This document shows, in pieces, positions 1 to 37,477 of a DNA stretch of 64,000 nt. The position numbers were made by a program, and so were the translations under genes. The notes beneath the pieces were generated by a model. It ran no database searches and had not been told where the DNA came from. It was given only the letters and a program-made list of their open reading frames with translations. Source of the stretch: Paguma larvata. Lineage: Eukaryota > Chordata > Mammalia > Carnivora > Viverridae. The first letter of the stretch is position 1, and each line of letters begins with the position of its first letter. The stretch is taken from positions 54,960,960-55,024,959 of the forward strand of contig CM057839.1 of assembly GCA_030068075.1 (NCBI GenBank). Direction: 5' to 3'.

Positions 1-1440
1 TTTACTTAATCCATTCTGACTTAGTGAGAGACAAGAGAAAATTAGCCCAGAGCTATACAAGGAACAAAAGAGCTGCCAAACATTGCCAGGAGTGAGTCCC
101 ACGAGGACACCCCAGAAGCCACAGGGTGACCTCGTGGGCCTCGGCGGCAGCTGTTTTACAGAAAGATCACACCTCTGGGCTGTCTACGCAATCTCTACCC
201 AATCGCTGCACAGTAATGGTTAAGGGACCTAGAGATACACACTGCTCTGTAACCTCCCCTGCAGGAAAAGGCGCTCGGCTCGCTGATAGATCATTCCCTG
301 CAATTATTAGCTGTAACCCCCATAACCTGAGCTCCTGTTTCCTTCCCTATAAAATGAGGAAAACAGTAAAGCTGCCTTCACAATGTCTGTGAGATGATAC
401 GAGACATTCTAAAAGCAGCTCCTGCTCCTCAGGGCACAGTCCATATTGAGAGTGCTCCCAAATCCGGCCTGTTGTCTGCTTTTATAAATAAACTTTTATT
501 GGAACACAGCCATGCCCGTTCATTTATATATTTTTTCCATAGCTGCTTCCTTGCCACAAGAGCAGAGTCCAGTAGCTCCGACAAAGCCTGCCCTTCCAAA
601 TCTTTTTCTGTTAGACCTTGCTCGTGCCTCTCACCAGCCTCTGTTCCCACCTCCATTCAGCTCTCCAGCCGGAAGGGTAAGCCGTTATCTGTGATGAGTT
701 CACAGGGAGGGGGCACCCTTGGCACAGCACGACTCAGAAATACTTTCTACTCTTTTTGGTGGGGTGAAATTTTAATTTTTTTTCTTGATTTTGAAGCAGA
801 AGACTGAATCCTAACAATCTGCCTCAGCAATCATAGCAATAGAAACTCTGAAGGGGTCCCCGGCCCTACTTCCTGACCTTTTAGCCAAAAAAAAAAAAAA
901 AAAACAACCCATAGTTAAGATGGCGCAGACATTATGACAGGAATCAGGTGTGCAAGTCCCTAGAGAGCAAGGATCCAACTAATGGATGAGACACGAGTTA
1001 AGCAATTTAATAAAATATAATGTTGTTTTTAATAAAAATGGTATTTGGACACAAGGACACAACTACTTTTCTCCGGAAAAATATCGCACAGGAGATCTTT
1101 TGGCATTTTTACATCTCACCGTCATCATGATAACAATCCGAGTCACAGAGCTGTGCGCATTTAAAAAACATTATGTTTTATGTTACTTTGGAAGAAAGAT
1201 GCCTAAAATGAGGTGCTACAAGGATGAGTTTTTAAATTAATTATTTCAGGAGAAAGTGACAAGAAATTCGTCAACGAAACAGGCCGTGACTGTCAAAACA
1301 ATAATGGGCCATTCAAGCAAAATCACAATTGGAGGGGAGCCTCAGGTACCTCAGACTGAAGGTCACTTTAAAATGGAGTGAAAACAATAAAGGTTAACCC
1401 AGAGCTCCAGTGGCTGTGTGCAGCAGACTGAGATTTTTAC
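1..1440 (-). other. LCP1: LCP1 intron 14 (part)
   Basis: Non-coding. No match to the expected next exon (beginning DPKISTS) on the minus strand, so the intron runs off the left edge. It holds a hAT-like DNA transposon relic (about 452-625), a poly-A tract near 886-904, and otherwise unremarkable AT-rich sequence. Confidence 0.8.
452..625 (+). mobile_element. hAT/Charlie-type DNA transposon relic
   Basis: The segment reads like the common mammalian element with aaatccggcc, then ttttattggaacacagcca, tgcccgttcattta and a degraded gctgctt...agagt part. Both ends are eroded, so no terminal repeat or target duplication can be shown. The superfamily is recalled from memory; no family name is assigned. 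Confidence 0.6.
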
Positions 1441-26032
<24,592 letters not shown>

Positions 26033-26194
26033 TTTTATCGCTTGAGTCAACAGATCTGCAGAAAAACAACATAAGGAATGACTTCTGTGCATCTTAATTC
26101 TTAAAGTACCACAGCGAGCAGCAATTTCCGTTTATTAAATGAAGAAATATCCCTTTGCATCCCTCATGATGTATACAGATCTTCCCAATATGTA

Positions 26195-26725
26195 AGAAAT
26201 AACCTCATTCCTAACCCTCCATGTGGTCTCCAGGTGGCCCTCCCCACTTTCTCCTCTCCCTGTGTATACAGTCTGCTCCTCACATCACGAGGTGGAGCTG
26301 ATTTCCCTCCCCTTGAATCTGGGCTGATCCTGCATCGGCTCTGACCATTGAGAAGGCAGCAGGAGCCAAGTCTGGGACTGGAAACTTCTGGCTCCTTCCT
26401 TTGGGAATGTTCATTCTTAGCATGTTCCCTCTTGGAAACCAAGTGCCATGCTGTGAGACATGCAACCCACAGGAAGAAGCCAATGAAGGAGAACTGGGCA
26501 CTCAGCTTAACAGTCCCTGCCGGTGGCCCGGCTGCCAGCTAGCATCAACTTCCAGGGACCAGAGGAGGCCACCTGGGACGTTCCAGCTAGTTTGAGACGC
26601 TGGATGTCCACGGTCCCTGTCCAATCACACGAAGCATTAAAACCACCCAGCTGTGCCCAATCAATGAACAGAACCGAGAGATATGGTAAATCACCAAGTC
26701 TCGGAGTAGGGCGCCGCATGGTAAG
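26195..26725 (+). mobile_element. MLT1-like MaLR LTR relic
   Basis: Resembles an old MaLR LTR: GAATCTGGGCTGATCCTGC, TCTGACCATTGAGAAGGC, CTTGGAAACCA, GCCATGCTGTGAG, then CCAGCTAGCATCAAC. It is antisense to LCP1 and begins about 140 bp upstream of exon 2. Ends are eroded and no internal retroviral sequence is present. Class is from memory; subfamily not assigned. Confidence 0.6.
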
Positions 26726-27248
26726 ATACAACTACAACACTTAACATTTACATAAATGTCTTTTTCAGAGATGATGTCATGTTACATATTTAAAATTAAT
26801 GTTGGGCCAAGCCAACAGGTAACTTTTATAACTTCGAAGGGAGTTTCTAAAGTTCTCTTAATACTTAGGGAAAGAGGAAGGAAATTCGACCCTCTAATAA
26901 TTCATATATGGGGATCTCAGGGACTTACTAGGTGTTCTTTTTTCAGAAAGGCTAGTCTTGCCGCGAAACCTAAACGCTAGTGCTGGAGTTAATTTCCCCT
27001 TCCCCGTGCTGTATTGCTGCCCTCTAGTGGGCAAAAGAGAATGAAACAGAAAAACGGGTGAGCCTCTCCATGCCCCTACTAATCCACGTGAGAGTATTTC
27101 AAATTGCAGTTCCACTAAAGTTTACTGGGTTTCCTGGTGCTGAAGGGGTAAGCAGGGTGGGAGTGTGGATGATGGGGTATTTTTACATGTAATTTTATTT
27201 TGAGAATGTTAGTGAAGTTACTGATTTTCACAAATATTTTACATTTGT

Positions 27249-27454
27249 GAAGTGCCAGGGTGGCTCAGTCAGTTAAGCATCGGACTCTTGATTTCGGCTC
27301 AGGTCATGATCTCATGGTTTATGAGATCGAGTTCCGCATGGGGCTCTGCCGCCAAGGGTGTAGACCCTGCTTGCGATTCTCTGTCTCCCTCTCTCTCTCT
27401 GCCCCTGCCCTGCTCTCTCTCTCTCTCTCAAAAATAAATAAACTTTTAAAAAAT
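27249..27454 (+). mobile_element. Feliform CAN SINE
   Basis: Target duplication ATATTTTACATTTGT at 27234-27248 and 27455-27469 is perfect. The head is altered (GCCAGGGTGGCTCAG) and the body is of the GCCGCCAAGGGTGTAGACCC type, an older subfamily form. Confidence 0.93.
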
Positions 27455-27862
27455 ATATTTTACATTTGTTACAGGATATTACTTTAATTTCCTTTTTTAT
27501 GTTTTCACAGCATTCTATAGCGCTATACTCGTTCTTGGTGCCAACCAACCAAAAACCACATAAAAAAGGGAACGATTTTAACACTTGAATCTATAGGCTC
27601 AATTTGGCAAACCCACCATTATCCACCAACTTACTATTTTGTTATGTACACACATCAGTGGTTTCAAACTTTGGTTTTCCCTCAAATCCTTTGTCAACAG
27701 AAGCTTTACATGTAGAATGAAGTGAACAAGTCAAAATAACAACCCTGAGAGGTGTTCGCTGAAAAAACCCGAATGTTCCCCTGCCTCCACTATCCCACTT
27801 CCTGGGACTTTATGTACCAGTAGGAACTCCAGGGAGCATGATTTGAAAGTCTTAGACTTAAA

Positions 27863-28076
27863 GACGCCTGGGCGGCTCAGTCAGTCAAGCATCCAACTTT
27901 GGCTCAGGTCATGATCTGAATGAAGTCCGAGTTCAAGCCCCATGTGGGGCTCTGTGCTGACAGCTCAGAACCTGGAGCCTGCTTCGGATTCTGTGTCTCC
28001 CTCTCTCTCGCTGCCCCTCCCCTGCTAGTGCACGCTCTCTCTCTCTTAAAAATAAATAAATAAACGTTAAAAAAAC
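27863..28076 (+). mobile_element. Feliform CAN SINE
   Basis: GACGCCTGGGCGGCTCAG head, CTGACAGCTCAGAACC body, tail of AAATAAATAAATAAACG. The target duplication is unclear (GAAAGTC on both sides). Confidence 0.9.
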
Positions 28077-28289
28077 AGAAAGTCACAGAATTAGATACTG
28101 TTATTATTTCAATTCCTCTAAAATACGGTTTATTATCAATAATAATTTTATTAGTTACCTCATGCATCTAACAGTGTTCCCTGGGTTCTCTGAAGGAAAG
28201 TAAAACCACGTAGAACTTAACTGTATAAGCAAACACGTACACAGCACAACAACCCTCAGGGACGGGCAAGGGCTATCTGAGCTTCTTGC

Positions 28290-28405
28290 CTCCTTCGTTC
28301 CTCTGCTTTCCTTTTCTTCTCTGCCTCTCTCTGTCTCCCTCCCTTTTTTCTTTTCTCTTCCTTTCCTTCCATCCACCCATCCATCCTTCCTTCCTTCCTC
28401 CCTCG
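28290..28405 (+). repeat. Pyrimidine-rich CCTT/CCAT simple repeat
   Basis: Long TC-rich tract with CCTTCCTTCC and CCATCCACCCATCCATCC units. On the minus strand it makes a chance 165-residue ORF full of Glu, Arg and Lys. Confidence 0.8.
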
Positions 28406-28786
28406 CCAAGCCTTGTTCCAAAAACAATTTAAGCCAGATTACGAAGCTACGCCCAAGCCTAAGAATTAAATGAATAAACGCATGTAATTGTTCAGGCAGA
28501 GAGGCAAGCATAGGTAACATAAGATAATGGCAGAGGAGTTTTAGTCCTTCAAGGCCATAGTTAAGACTGCACATTTTGCTAGAAGCAGGCTGGAAATCTA
28601 GTTCCAAGTTCTCCAGAAGCGAAGGCAAAGAGAGAAATGCCATCCATTGCAAACTTCGTTCTCTCTATAAGAGCCAAACAAACCAACTTTTTTTAGGACC
28701 ACAGACCTGAGATATGATAGCAATACCTTCACCCAGAGAGGACACTTGTGAGATGCAGTAAACACAAGCTTTGTCCCTCAAGAAAT

Positions 28787-28955
28787 CTGATGGCATAAAT
28801 CTATATATTTCCATTTTGCAGAACAGGAAACAGAAGCTCAGAGAAGTCAGGACACCTATCTCAGATCACACAGCCAGGAAGAAGAGCAGACAGGATTCCA
28901 ATTCTCAGTCTTTTCTCTTCCCTCATGCTGTCTATTCAAGTTCAATGCCTTCCCA
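28787..28955 (-). repeat. MIR relic
   Basis: Antisense MIR: CATTTTGCAGAACAGGAAAC, AAGCTCAGAGAAGTCAGG, TCACACAGCCAGGAAG, then GATTCCAATTCTCAGTC. Confidence 0.7.
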
Positions 28956-30734
28956 CTTCTGTTAGATATTCATTTTGTCCATACGCTCACTCGGCAATTA
29001 TTTATTAGCCATCTAATATGTATACCATGGGAGATTAAAAAAAACAGACCACAGAGAGCCTATCTAGGTACACTAGCTTAGGAGGGTTTTTTCATGTGTT
29101 AAGAAAGCAAAGCTTCTGTGCCGAGAAATTAGTACATAACTTTGTACTCTACTAAATCCTTGTGACTTGCTCGGCCTGGCTTTCTTTTATGCCTTCACAA
29201 ATATTCCATGTGTACACCGAGAGAAGGTTCTCCCCCATCACATTTTCACGAGGTCTTTGCTAAAATCAAAGGGGCTTTAGACCTACAGGTGGCTGGCCTT
29301 TCTTATTCTTACGGGTCTTAATTAAGACTTCTTGGTTCACGGATGTTCATGGGCTTAGGACAGAAATTCATTCATTCACCGGTATTTTCTAAACGCCTGC
29401 CACAAGCCAGGTGTGGTTCCTCATTTCGGGTGAGGCAGAGCCACACTGCCCTAGTTACCCTAAAAGCAGGGAACGGTGTTAAAGGCAAAAAGCACGGGTG
29501 GGATCTCTGAGTCTAAACTTAACCCTGCTCTTGAACATAAGAGTTTCAGACTGTCGCGCACTGTAAGGGGCTAGTGAGAAACACAAGTAAAGGCAAAAAT
29601 GAGACTACGTTTTAAGGGTCAAGAGCAGGGCCAAAGAAGAAACAGAAGAGCTACTGGAATAAACGAGAAAGAAAAGCGAAAGACCATGATGCAATGGAAA
29701 AGTCGAGAAAATGAATGGTATGGCCCATTCAAATTAAAGACCGGCCAGGGGTGGAGGAAACATTATTTTAAAGCCATGTGATTTTTAAACCACTGCAAGT
29801 AGGTCAAGATGAAAAACCTGGGCATCTGGATAACTTTCTTTGTTTTTAAGGAGACTTATAAACGGGGAAGACCAACTTAGAGAAGCCATGCAGTGAGACA
29901 GCCCTCGTGTTTTAATTTTCCAAAACCCTTGAGTGATTTAAGAGCTAAAGGAAAATTCATTTAAAAGGTGAATTGGAGAAGGAACAGACAACGGCCCAAG
30001 TTACCGTGAGGCTGTGTTGTTTGGGGGCCAAACATGATACCTATCTGGAGAGGGTCTCTTTTACTATCAGAAGGAGCCATAAGCCCTGGAAACACAAGCC
30101 GACCTGTAGAGGCAGGAGGAACTTAAGGAATAATTGATTACAACTCCTTCATTCTCTAGATCAGAAAACTAAACTTTCAACGAGATTAAACGCTTGGTCC
30201 ATGTACAAGTTCTCAAAACAGGGGCTAGACTGCTCAATGTGGTTGCTGGTGAGCAGAGCAGGAAAAGGATGGGGGGACCATTAATAGGGCTGTTAAGGTC
30301 CACAACCGAGAAGAGGCCCTTTAACTAACTGAACTGAACGTGCAAATGGCAGCATTCTCACGAAGCAGAGAAGCAGGAAGAGGAGGTCATTAAAGACCTG
30401 CAAATCAGACCATTTCTAAGAAGGATATTGCTGGGGTGAGACTCAAATAGTAGGTACTTTACACGGTCTATTAATGTGTTTGCCTGGAAAAAATATCCCC
30501 ACTTCATGCACACTGGAAGGCACGGGTTGTATTCATGTCAGTCAGATTCATAAGGATGATAAGTCAGGGTTTCAGTTTGCAAATTACTGGCCCCACGCAG
30601 GTCGCAGTCTCTAGAGAGGCCGCTGCAGCGATGGGATGTGCCGAGGCATTCGGAGCCTGAGACGAGTGTTCGCGGAAAACATTTTCCTTCCAGCTTCCAC
30701 TCTCCTGCTCCTGCACGTTTAATGCGTGGCCTCT

Positions 30735-31345
30735 CTTTTGTTTTTTTCCAGTTTTATTGGGAAACACTTGCCATACACCACTGTGTGCGTTTAAGGTGCA
30801 CGGCAGGATGGTTCGATCGACACGTGATCGGAATAGTTCAGCTAATATCCATTTTCTCATACAGGTACAATAAAAAAGCAAAGAAAGAAGAAAGAATACA
30901 CAGGAAACAAAGTTTCTTCTTGTGATGACAACCCTTAGGATTTACTGGCAACAGTTCTCGTATCTATCGGCCGGAAGCGCTAACTGTAGCCATAGTGTCG
31001 TCTATCTCATCCCTAGGACTTCCTGACCTTAGGTCTCGAAGTTTGTATCTTTTGACCACTTTCCTCCAATTCCTTCTCCCCTCTGGTAACCACAAGTCTG
31101 ATTTCTTCTTCCGTAATTTTAGTCTTAGTTGTTATTTATCTATCTATTTATTTATTTTAAAATTCTACAAAACAGGAGACCAGGCAGTATACCTTTCGCT
31201 GCCTGACTTATTTCATTTAGCATAATGCCTCCGAGGTCCAGCCACATTGTCACAAATGGTAGGATTTCTTCCTTTCTATGACTAAGATTCCATTGTATAT
31301 ATATATCACAACTTCTTTATTTCTTATTCATGACTGCATCATCTA
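30735..31345 (-). mobile_element. L1 3'-end relic
   Basis: Reads as the reverse complement of an old L1 3' region: TTTTATTGGGAAACACTTGC, CTTGTGATGACAACCCTTAG, AAGTTTGTATCTTTTGACC, CTGACTTATTTCATTTAGC, CATTCCATTGTATAT-like end. It is 5'-truncated and diverged. Confidence 0.75.
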
Positions 31346-32754
31346 ACTATGCCAGGAATAGCATATGATTTCCCGGGAATCATTTTAAGGTCTCTTGCAA
31401 ATCAGGGGTGAATTATGGAACCTTGTTTTAGAATCACTGCCCGAATCGTAAATCTAAGAATACAGACTCCCACCATTCATCTAAGTCACACTTGGCTGCC
31501 AGTTTTTCTGTGAGCACTTAAGTTTATTAAACCAATAGCTCTAAAATCCCGAGACATTTGGCCAAAGAAAGTACCGGTGGTTCACTTTTATAAGATTATT
31601 TCCAAAGTCCTAAGAAAACCAAATAACCCCCAAATTGCAGAAGCCACAAAACCTGCTCATTCCTTCAGGTCACTGAGTTTTGAGTCTCTGCTTAGAGGAG
31701 GCTGGTACTTCCCAGATCGGTAGCGACAGAGAACTTCGGACAATGACTACTTAAGAAAAAAAGCACCTGAACTCAAGTTCCCCAAAGTTGGAATACTGAA
31801 ACTCTTTGTGGGAGGTTACTATAGAACGCAGTGCTGTAGAATTTACAGAAGGAACTAGAGTACATTCTCTAAAATAAATGCAACCATGTAAGCTGAATTT
31901 TCCCTGAGGGGGTTTCCTGACTGATCATGAAAAGCAGCAGAAGGGATAAGGAAAGGTGACTGCCCAGAGTGAGAAGCCCGTGGGCTGCACTTATTTCTGA
32001 GACGCGGTGGTGGTGTGCTGGTCAGGATTTCGGTTTGATAGAGTGATGCCCGGTTATATAACTGCCAGGACCAGGGAGGCGTCTGTGACCTGCATCACAT
32101 TGCCAAGGGACTCTTTTGAATGTGTCCTACTTTTCCTGAAACTTGACACAGTGGGTAAAATAAAACTGGAAACTCAGGACCCAGATTCCTAGCTTTGCCT
32201 CAATAATTTCAGCACATAGCCGGGAGAAAACTGTACAACTTCTGAATACTTGAATGAACAGTTAATAATCCAAAGCAACATGTAATCAAGAACGTCATTC
32301 ATATTGCAGTCTTAAGGGCTAGACTATGTTCACTGAAGAAGAAGAACATAAAACACAGGACTCTGAAGCAAAATAAAATACCCGTAAGTGTTTAAGAAGC
32401 CATCATGATAAACTCTGAGACAAAGAAGCAGCTTTGCTTCACAGAACTCTGTCCCCTTTCATGTTACAAAGAAGGGGGTCTGACCACCAGTAATTTACCA
32501 TATGTTCTCGGGACACCATTCCTCTGTTCCAAAGTGTAACATGAAGGATGATTCTGAAAATGTATCTTAACGATGCCTTTGTTTTTAAGAAGCCAAATAA
32601 TTATAAATAGCCTAAAATACAGAGAACCGTTTAAAGGAACTCTTATGAATTCTTTTGTCAAGTCGAAATCTCCTTTAGACTGTCTTTTTTTTTTTCCTCC
32701 CCGTAGATACCCTGATTCGCCCAAGGGCTGTCCCAGAGCACAGAACGGGAAGCT

Positions 32755-32795
32755 CTACCACCCCCCCCCACCACCGACCGACCAACCGCGAAGGA
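32755..32795 (+). repeat. C-rich tract
   Basis: ACCACCCCCCCCCCACCACC followed by GACCGACCAACCGCG; low-complexity, intronic. Confidence 0.7.
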
Positions 32796-33072
32796 GTGAG
32801 TCAGGGGCACCGACTCAGTGGCTCTCGTCTCCAGCTACCTCGGGCCCGTAAACTCTCATGGGAAGCCGGCAGGTTCATCTCTAACCCTGATGAACGTGAT
32901 GTTCTGGGGGCCTTTGCCGTCCGATCACAGCTGAGGGGCTTTGGGAGCCGTGAGCCCGGCTCAGTTGCGAGCTGAGGAGTACCCATCTCCCCGCGTCCCC
33001 TCCCCCAACACCTTCCCCACGCTGCCGTGGTTTTCTACAGAGCTGCTCAGAGTCATTAAGATGTGACAGAGT

Positions 33073-33254
33073 GGGCACCTGGGTGCTGCTAGGCTGGGTT
33101 AAGCGTCTGACTCCTGATTTTAGCTCAGGTCACGATCCCATGGTTCATGGGCTCAAGCCCCGCATGGGGCTCTGTGCTGATGGGGGGGATTCTCTCTCCC
33201 TCACTCTCTGCCCCTCCCTGCTTGTGTTCTCTCTCAAAGAAAAAAAAAAAAAAA
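33073..33254 (+). mobile_element. Feliform CAN SINE, diverged
   Basis: GGGCACCTGGGTGCTGCTAG head with an altered A box, a shortened body, tail of poly-A. Flanked by AGATGTGACAGAG and AGGATGTGACACAG, a likely target duplication. Confidence 0.88.
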
Positions 33255-33961
33255 GGATGTGACACAGAACGAAACCCTTGCAAGCAAAGGGGATGCTCCA
33301 GGACGGGGGTTGGGGAGGCCCTCATCGCCTCGTTACCTCTCTCCTTCCCTAGGGCACAGACCATGACTCTCCTGGTCTTAACAACTTGACAGTCCCTTCA
33401 TTCCACAATCTGCCACAAGGACTTTAAGATCCAGACTCTTCCCTACTCAAAGTTCAGGGTGTCCTTGGGTTTTTGTCAAAAAGCTGATTATTATTTCGGA
33501 CTAGTAGATCGCCCACTGTTCAGTTCCGTTACCTCCATATCAGACATCACGCATTCATCGCTCGCTCATTCATGCGTTCTTGCTCATCATCTACTAGTCT
33601 GTGTGCAGAGCACGGCTCTGTTCGCGGGGCTCTAAGCATGGGGGTCCCAAAGCCTCGGGCTTCATGAGGCCCACAGTTAGGTGTCTACTAGTTGCAAGTT
33701 TCCAATACTGCAAAATGGTGAATACTATGAGAAAAGCTGTGAAGATCAAAAATGAAACAAGTGAAACAGGACTGCAAGGGGAAAAAAAAAAAAAAGATGA
33801 GGTAAGAGGGTAAGAGTAAGAAATTAACACAGAAGCTTATCAAAAAATAAAAATAGCAAACATCTTCATCAGCCATAAGATAAAGATATCCAGAGAATTT
33901 ATACGCTTGTACATCTCCAAGGAAACCATACCAGAAAAACTGACAGGGAGAGGAAGGAAGT

Positions 33962-34082
33962 GCCGAGCTCGGGCCTGGGAGACCTAGGTCACTGTCCGTC
34001 TGTGTAACATCGGGCTCTATTTGGCCTCCCTGGGCCTCCGTTTTCCTCATCTCTAAACTGAGAGACAGAACCCCTTCCATGG
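33962..34082 (+). repeat. MIR relic
   Basis: Plus-strand MIR: GGGCCTGGGAGACCTAGGTC, GTGTAACATCGGGCTC, GGGCCTCCGTTTTCCTCATC, TCTAAACTGAGAGA. Confidence 0.65.
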
Positions 34083-34799
34083 GAAAAGTCCCAGAAGTCT
34101 ATTCTCTAGCTGGTAAGTGTATGCACAAGTTAGAGCCCAGAGAAGGTGTATTTCAAGTGAGCCCAGAAAGAGGGCCACCCCGGTGGGCCCCCTCTGGGGG
34201 GCGCCTCCTCTGTAAGGGACCCTGGACGTTCCAGCCCCTCCTGGCTCCTGCTCTTACCTCAGCAGCGGGGAAAGTTCTGGCCTCACGCATTCTCCTCACT
34301 GACCGAGGCAGATGCCCACGGCTCGGCTGCTCAGCACCGAGCAGGGAAGTTACCCGAGCGGCACGTGGGCTCTGCTTCCTGACATGTCACCGTGTATAGC
34401 TCAAAATACGCTGATCCAGTTCCCTCCCAGTTTCCAAGCAAGACTGGAGGCAAACTGTCCCAGAAAGAGAGCCATCTACTATGTTCTTAAAAATATCCAA
34501 ATAAGGAAACCCTACAACCTCTCTGGTGTCTCATATCCCTACCCTGTAACCTAAATCTTTTCTGATACGATTAAAGCTTTCTCTCTCTCGGGCTATTCTC
34601 AGAGGGAATTATAGAAGCTGCTCGATTCATAAAAATTCTGTCACATGCCTTGACGACTGCCACCAAGCCTTTCAAAACAATTCTTTTAACCCGGTTTTGG
34701 GGGCTTGTCTTCCAAATCTTTAATAGTTTTCTTTGCTAGAGTCTGGGTCTAGGCGCATTTCCTTAAATGATGGCAGGATAACAGACACAGAATGCAGAG

Positions 34800-34925
34800 G
34801 TGAAGGGACCATAGAGATGACCTATCTGGCCACTCTCCTCCTGCCACAGAAGAGAGAAATGACACCCAAATTAAAGGAGGCTGTCACAGAGTTCACTGGG
34901 ACTGGAGTCCAGGCCTCCTTATTTC
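34800..34925 (-). repeat. MIR-like relic
   Basis: Weak antisense MIR match around AGAAATGACACCCAAATTAA and GAGTTCACTGGGACTGGAGTC. Diverged. Confidence 0.4.
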
Positions 34926-36197
34926 TCCTCTTTCCTTTAGAAGTTTTCAAACTTCTGAGGTACTGGTGTTTTTTAAGTAAGACTTACTCAACATACAGCA
35001 AGTATAATTCCCCCATGATTTAAAATATTTAATATATATAATTTCATGTATGCTTCCTATACCTGAAGAAGAACTGAATCTAGGTATTGAGAGGGCGCTG
35101 TCCAGGCTACAGAGGTCTGAGGTCCTAGGCTACCAAACAGGTGCCAGCCCTATGTTACGTGCACTACTGGCCCCTTCGAGGTTATAACGACAAAGGCGAA
35201 GTAAATGCATTCTTGTGGGTGTTTTCTCTTGACTCTGCATTTAGACCCTCTGCTTTTCCTTTGCAACCAAAAAAGAAAACCACGTAAAAATAGTTCACCC
35301 TGAGGCACAATGTTCAAAAGACAGAATGCCGAGTTCACATTTAACTACTAAGAGGATACCCTCGGACTTCTAAAAACAGTCAGCACAGTTTCAGACATCC
35401 GTTCTTCTCGCTGTTGGTGGGGGTCAGGGAGCTCGTCGTCCTCTGAGCTCCGGTCCCGGCCTGGGCACAGGTGGCTCCTGTGTCCACATCCAACTCTCCC
35501 AGCAGACTGTGAGCTCCCAGCCAAGAAGTCTAGACCACAAGTCGTCTCACAGAGCTGCCTCAGCATCGGCCACGTGGCGGGCACTCAGGTGAACAAACGA
35601 CCCCTCGGTTGATGGTACACGGGACTTGAGAAGTCTACTGTCACCTCCTCTGAGGTTTAAGGACACCTGTGCGCATGCTTCTAACATCCCTCCCATGGAA
35701 AGAGACAAACTCCTAGAGCAAGGCAAGTGAATGCTTCAAATCTCGTGAAACCATTTTACTCTGCTGAGTTGATACAGAACCGCAGAGAGGCGGGTGTCCC
35801 TTAGCTGTCTTTGAACTTCATGGAATGCTCCCTGGCCCCACCCTGCCAGCCGCTTGAGTTTCTGCCCCGGGGCAGGGGTGGGGGAGTAGCAGAGCCTGGG
35901 GCTGGGCCCCTTCAAGCTGTTTTATAAACCCTGCTGGCCTCCTGTGATGCTTGGCAGGGGGTCTCTAACTACAGTGTCAGTGTCTGACTCAAAAGGACAG
36001 GAAAGAAGCAGTGGCCGAAAGGAGGGTAAAACCGGCCAGGATGCTCCCACTCAGTGAGCCAGGAACACGAAGGAAATAGCGAGGACCGGGAACTAGAGTT
36101 CACCGGGAGGTAATCTGCGTATCACTATCTGGACTACGAACTCCTCTGGGAATTCTCAATATCTGGACCAAACGAACCCATTTATCTGCACGTGTCT

Positions 36198-36397
36198 TTG
36201 CTTATTTACTTTCAGAGAGTCAGAGACAGCGCGAGCGGGGCAGAAGCAGAGGCAGAGGAAGAGAGAAAAACTCGAGCAGTCTCCGCGCTGCCAGTGCAGA
36301 GCCTGATGCAGGGCTGCATCCCACGAACCGTGAGATCATGACCTGAGCCGAAACCAAGAGTCGGACGCTTAACTGACTGAGCCACCCAGGTATCCCC
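36198..36397 (-). mobile_element. Feliform CAN SINE
   Basis: Minus-strand copy ending GAGCCACCCAGGTATCCCC, body with CCGCGCTGCCAGTGCAGAGC, older CTGCC-type subfamily. The tail is short (TTATTTACTTTC). Confidence 0.9.
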
Positions 36398-36772
36398 ACA
36401 TTTCTTCTTTCAGTCAATAGCTGCCAAATACCTACTATAACAATTCCAGGTCCTGGGTTAGACGCTGGCAACGCAAAGGTAAGACATGGCCGTGGCCTGG
36501 TTAGTAGGGAAGAGAGACACCAGCCACTAGAATACAGAGGGAATTTAGATCCACAGGAAGGGGGAAAACAGCTCTCTCCTGGAGAGCCAGGCACAGCCCC
36601 CGCAAGAAGTGACATGTGACCTGGTTTTCCACGGATGAGAAAATGCTTACAGTTCAGTCAGTCTTTTTTCTTATTCCTGCAAGATGATTAAGCCATATTC
36701 TCTCCAGAGAATATTTTCTCCACTTTTTGCTGGAGTCCAAGAAAACAATGGCTAAAAGACAAATGGGAAGGC

Positions 36773-36915
36773 CAGGTAACATTTACTGAGTGCTTCTTCA
36801 ATGCCAAGTGCATTTAACTCTAGTCACAGTCCTAGAGAACACTGTTATGATTTCCTTTTCATAGATGAGGGAACTGCGATTTTAATAACTGGCCCGGGGT
36901 TACCTTGCCATGATC
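36773..36915 (-). repeat. MIR relic
   Basis: Antisense MIR: GGTAACATTTACTGAGTGCT, CAATGCCAAGTGCATTTAAC, TTTTCATAGATGAGGGAACT. Confidence 0.7.
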
Positions 36916-37477
36916 TAGGGAAGCCTCACGCTTGCACCAGAGCCTGGGGGGAGGGGGAGCACCCTACCCCTGCCCCCACACTACAGGCCAACACGAGGTA
37001 GGTCTTAGAAGTTGTCTTAAGTTCCTCAACATCTTGGGGGGAGAGGCAGGAGCAAGAACACGACCCAGGGTGACCATGCCCATTCCTGCCTGTGCCTCCT
37101 GTCTCTGGGGGACAAGGCATCCTCTTCATTAGTGGCTCTGTACCTGTCATCCCATCACATTTAATAAAGCACTGGCCTTCTTCTAGGGCTGGAGATGCAA
37201 AGATGAAGAGCAAAGAACCCTTGCTCTTGAAGGACACACGATCATGTGAAGGAAAATGCCTACTGCAACTTAGAGGCCACACCGACCTTCACACTCCAAA
37301 CGTGTTATTATCACGGCGCTGTAGGAGCACAGAGAGAGGAGCACCTCACTCTGCCCCAAAAGAGAAGGGAGAGGTCTCCAGAGAAGGCAATATTAACTTT
37401 CATTGAGCTGCATCTCAAAGAACCAGTTGGAATTTTCCAAAAAGACAAAATGGAGAACGGCACTCCGTTTCTCTATA

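Noticed and set aside
1..1440. Search for LCP1 exons 15 and 16
   Set aside because: No segment on the minus strand reads DPKISTS or the [20 protein letters not shown] end, so they lie outside the window.
28155..28652. 165-residue minus-strand ORF, the longest in the window
   Set aside because: Half of it is the translation of a simple CCTT/CCAT repeat (Lys, Glu, Arg runs). The rest matches nothing and has no splice context.
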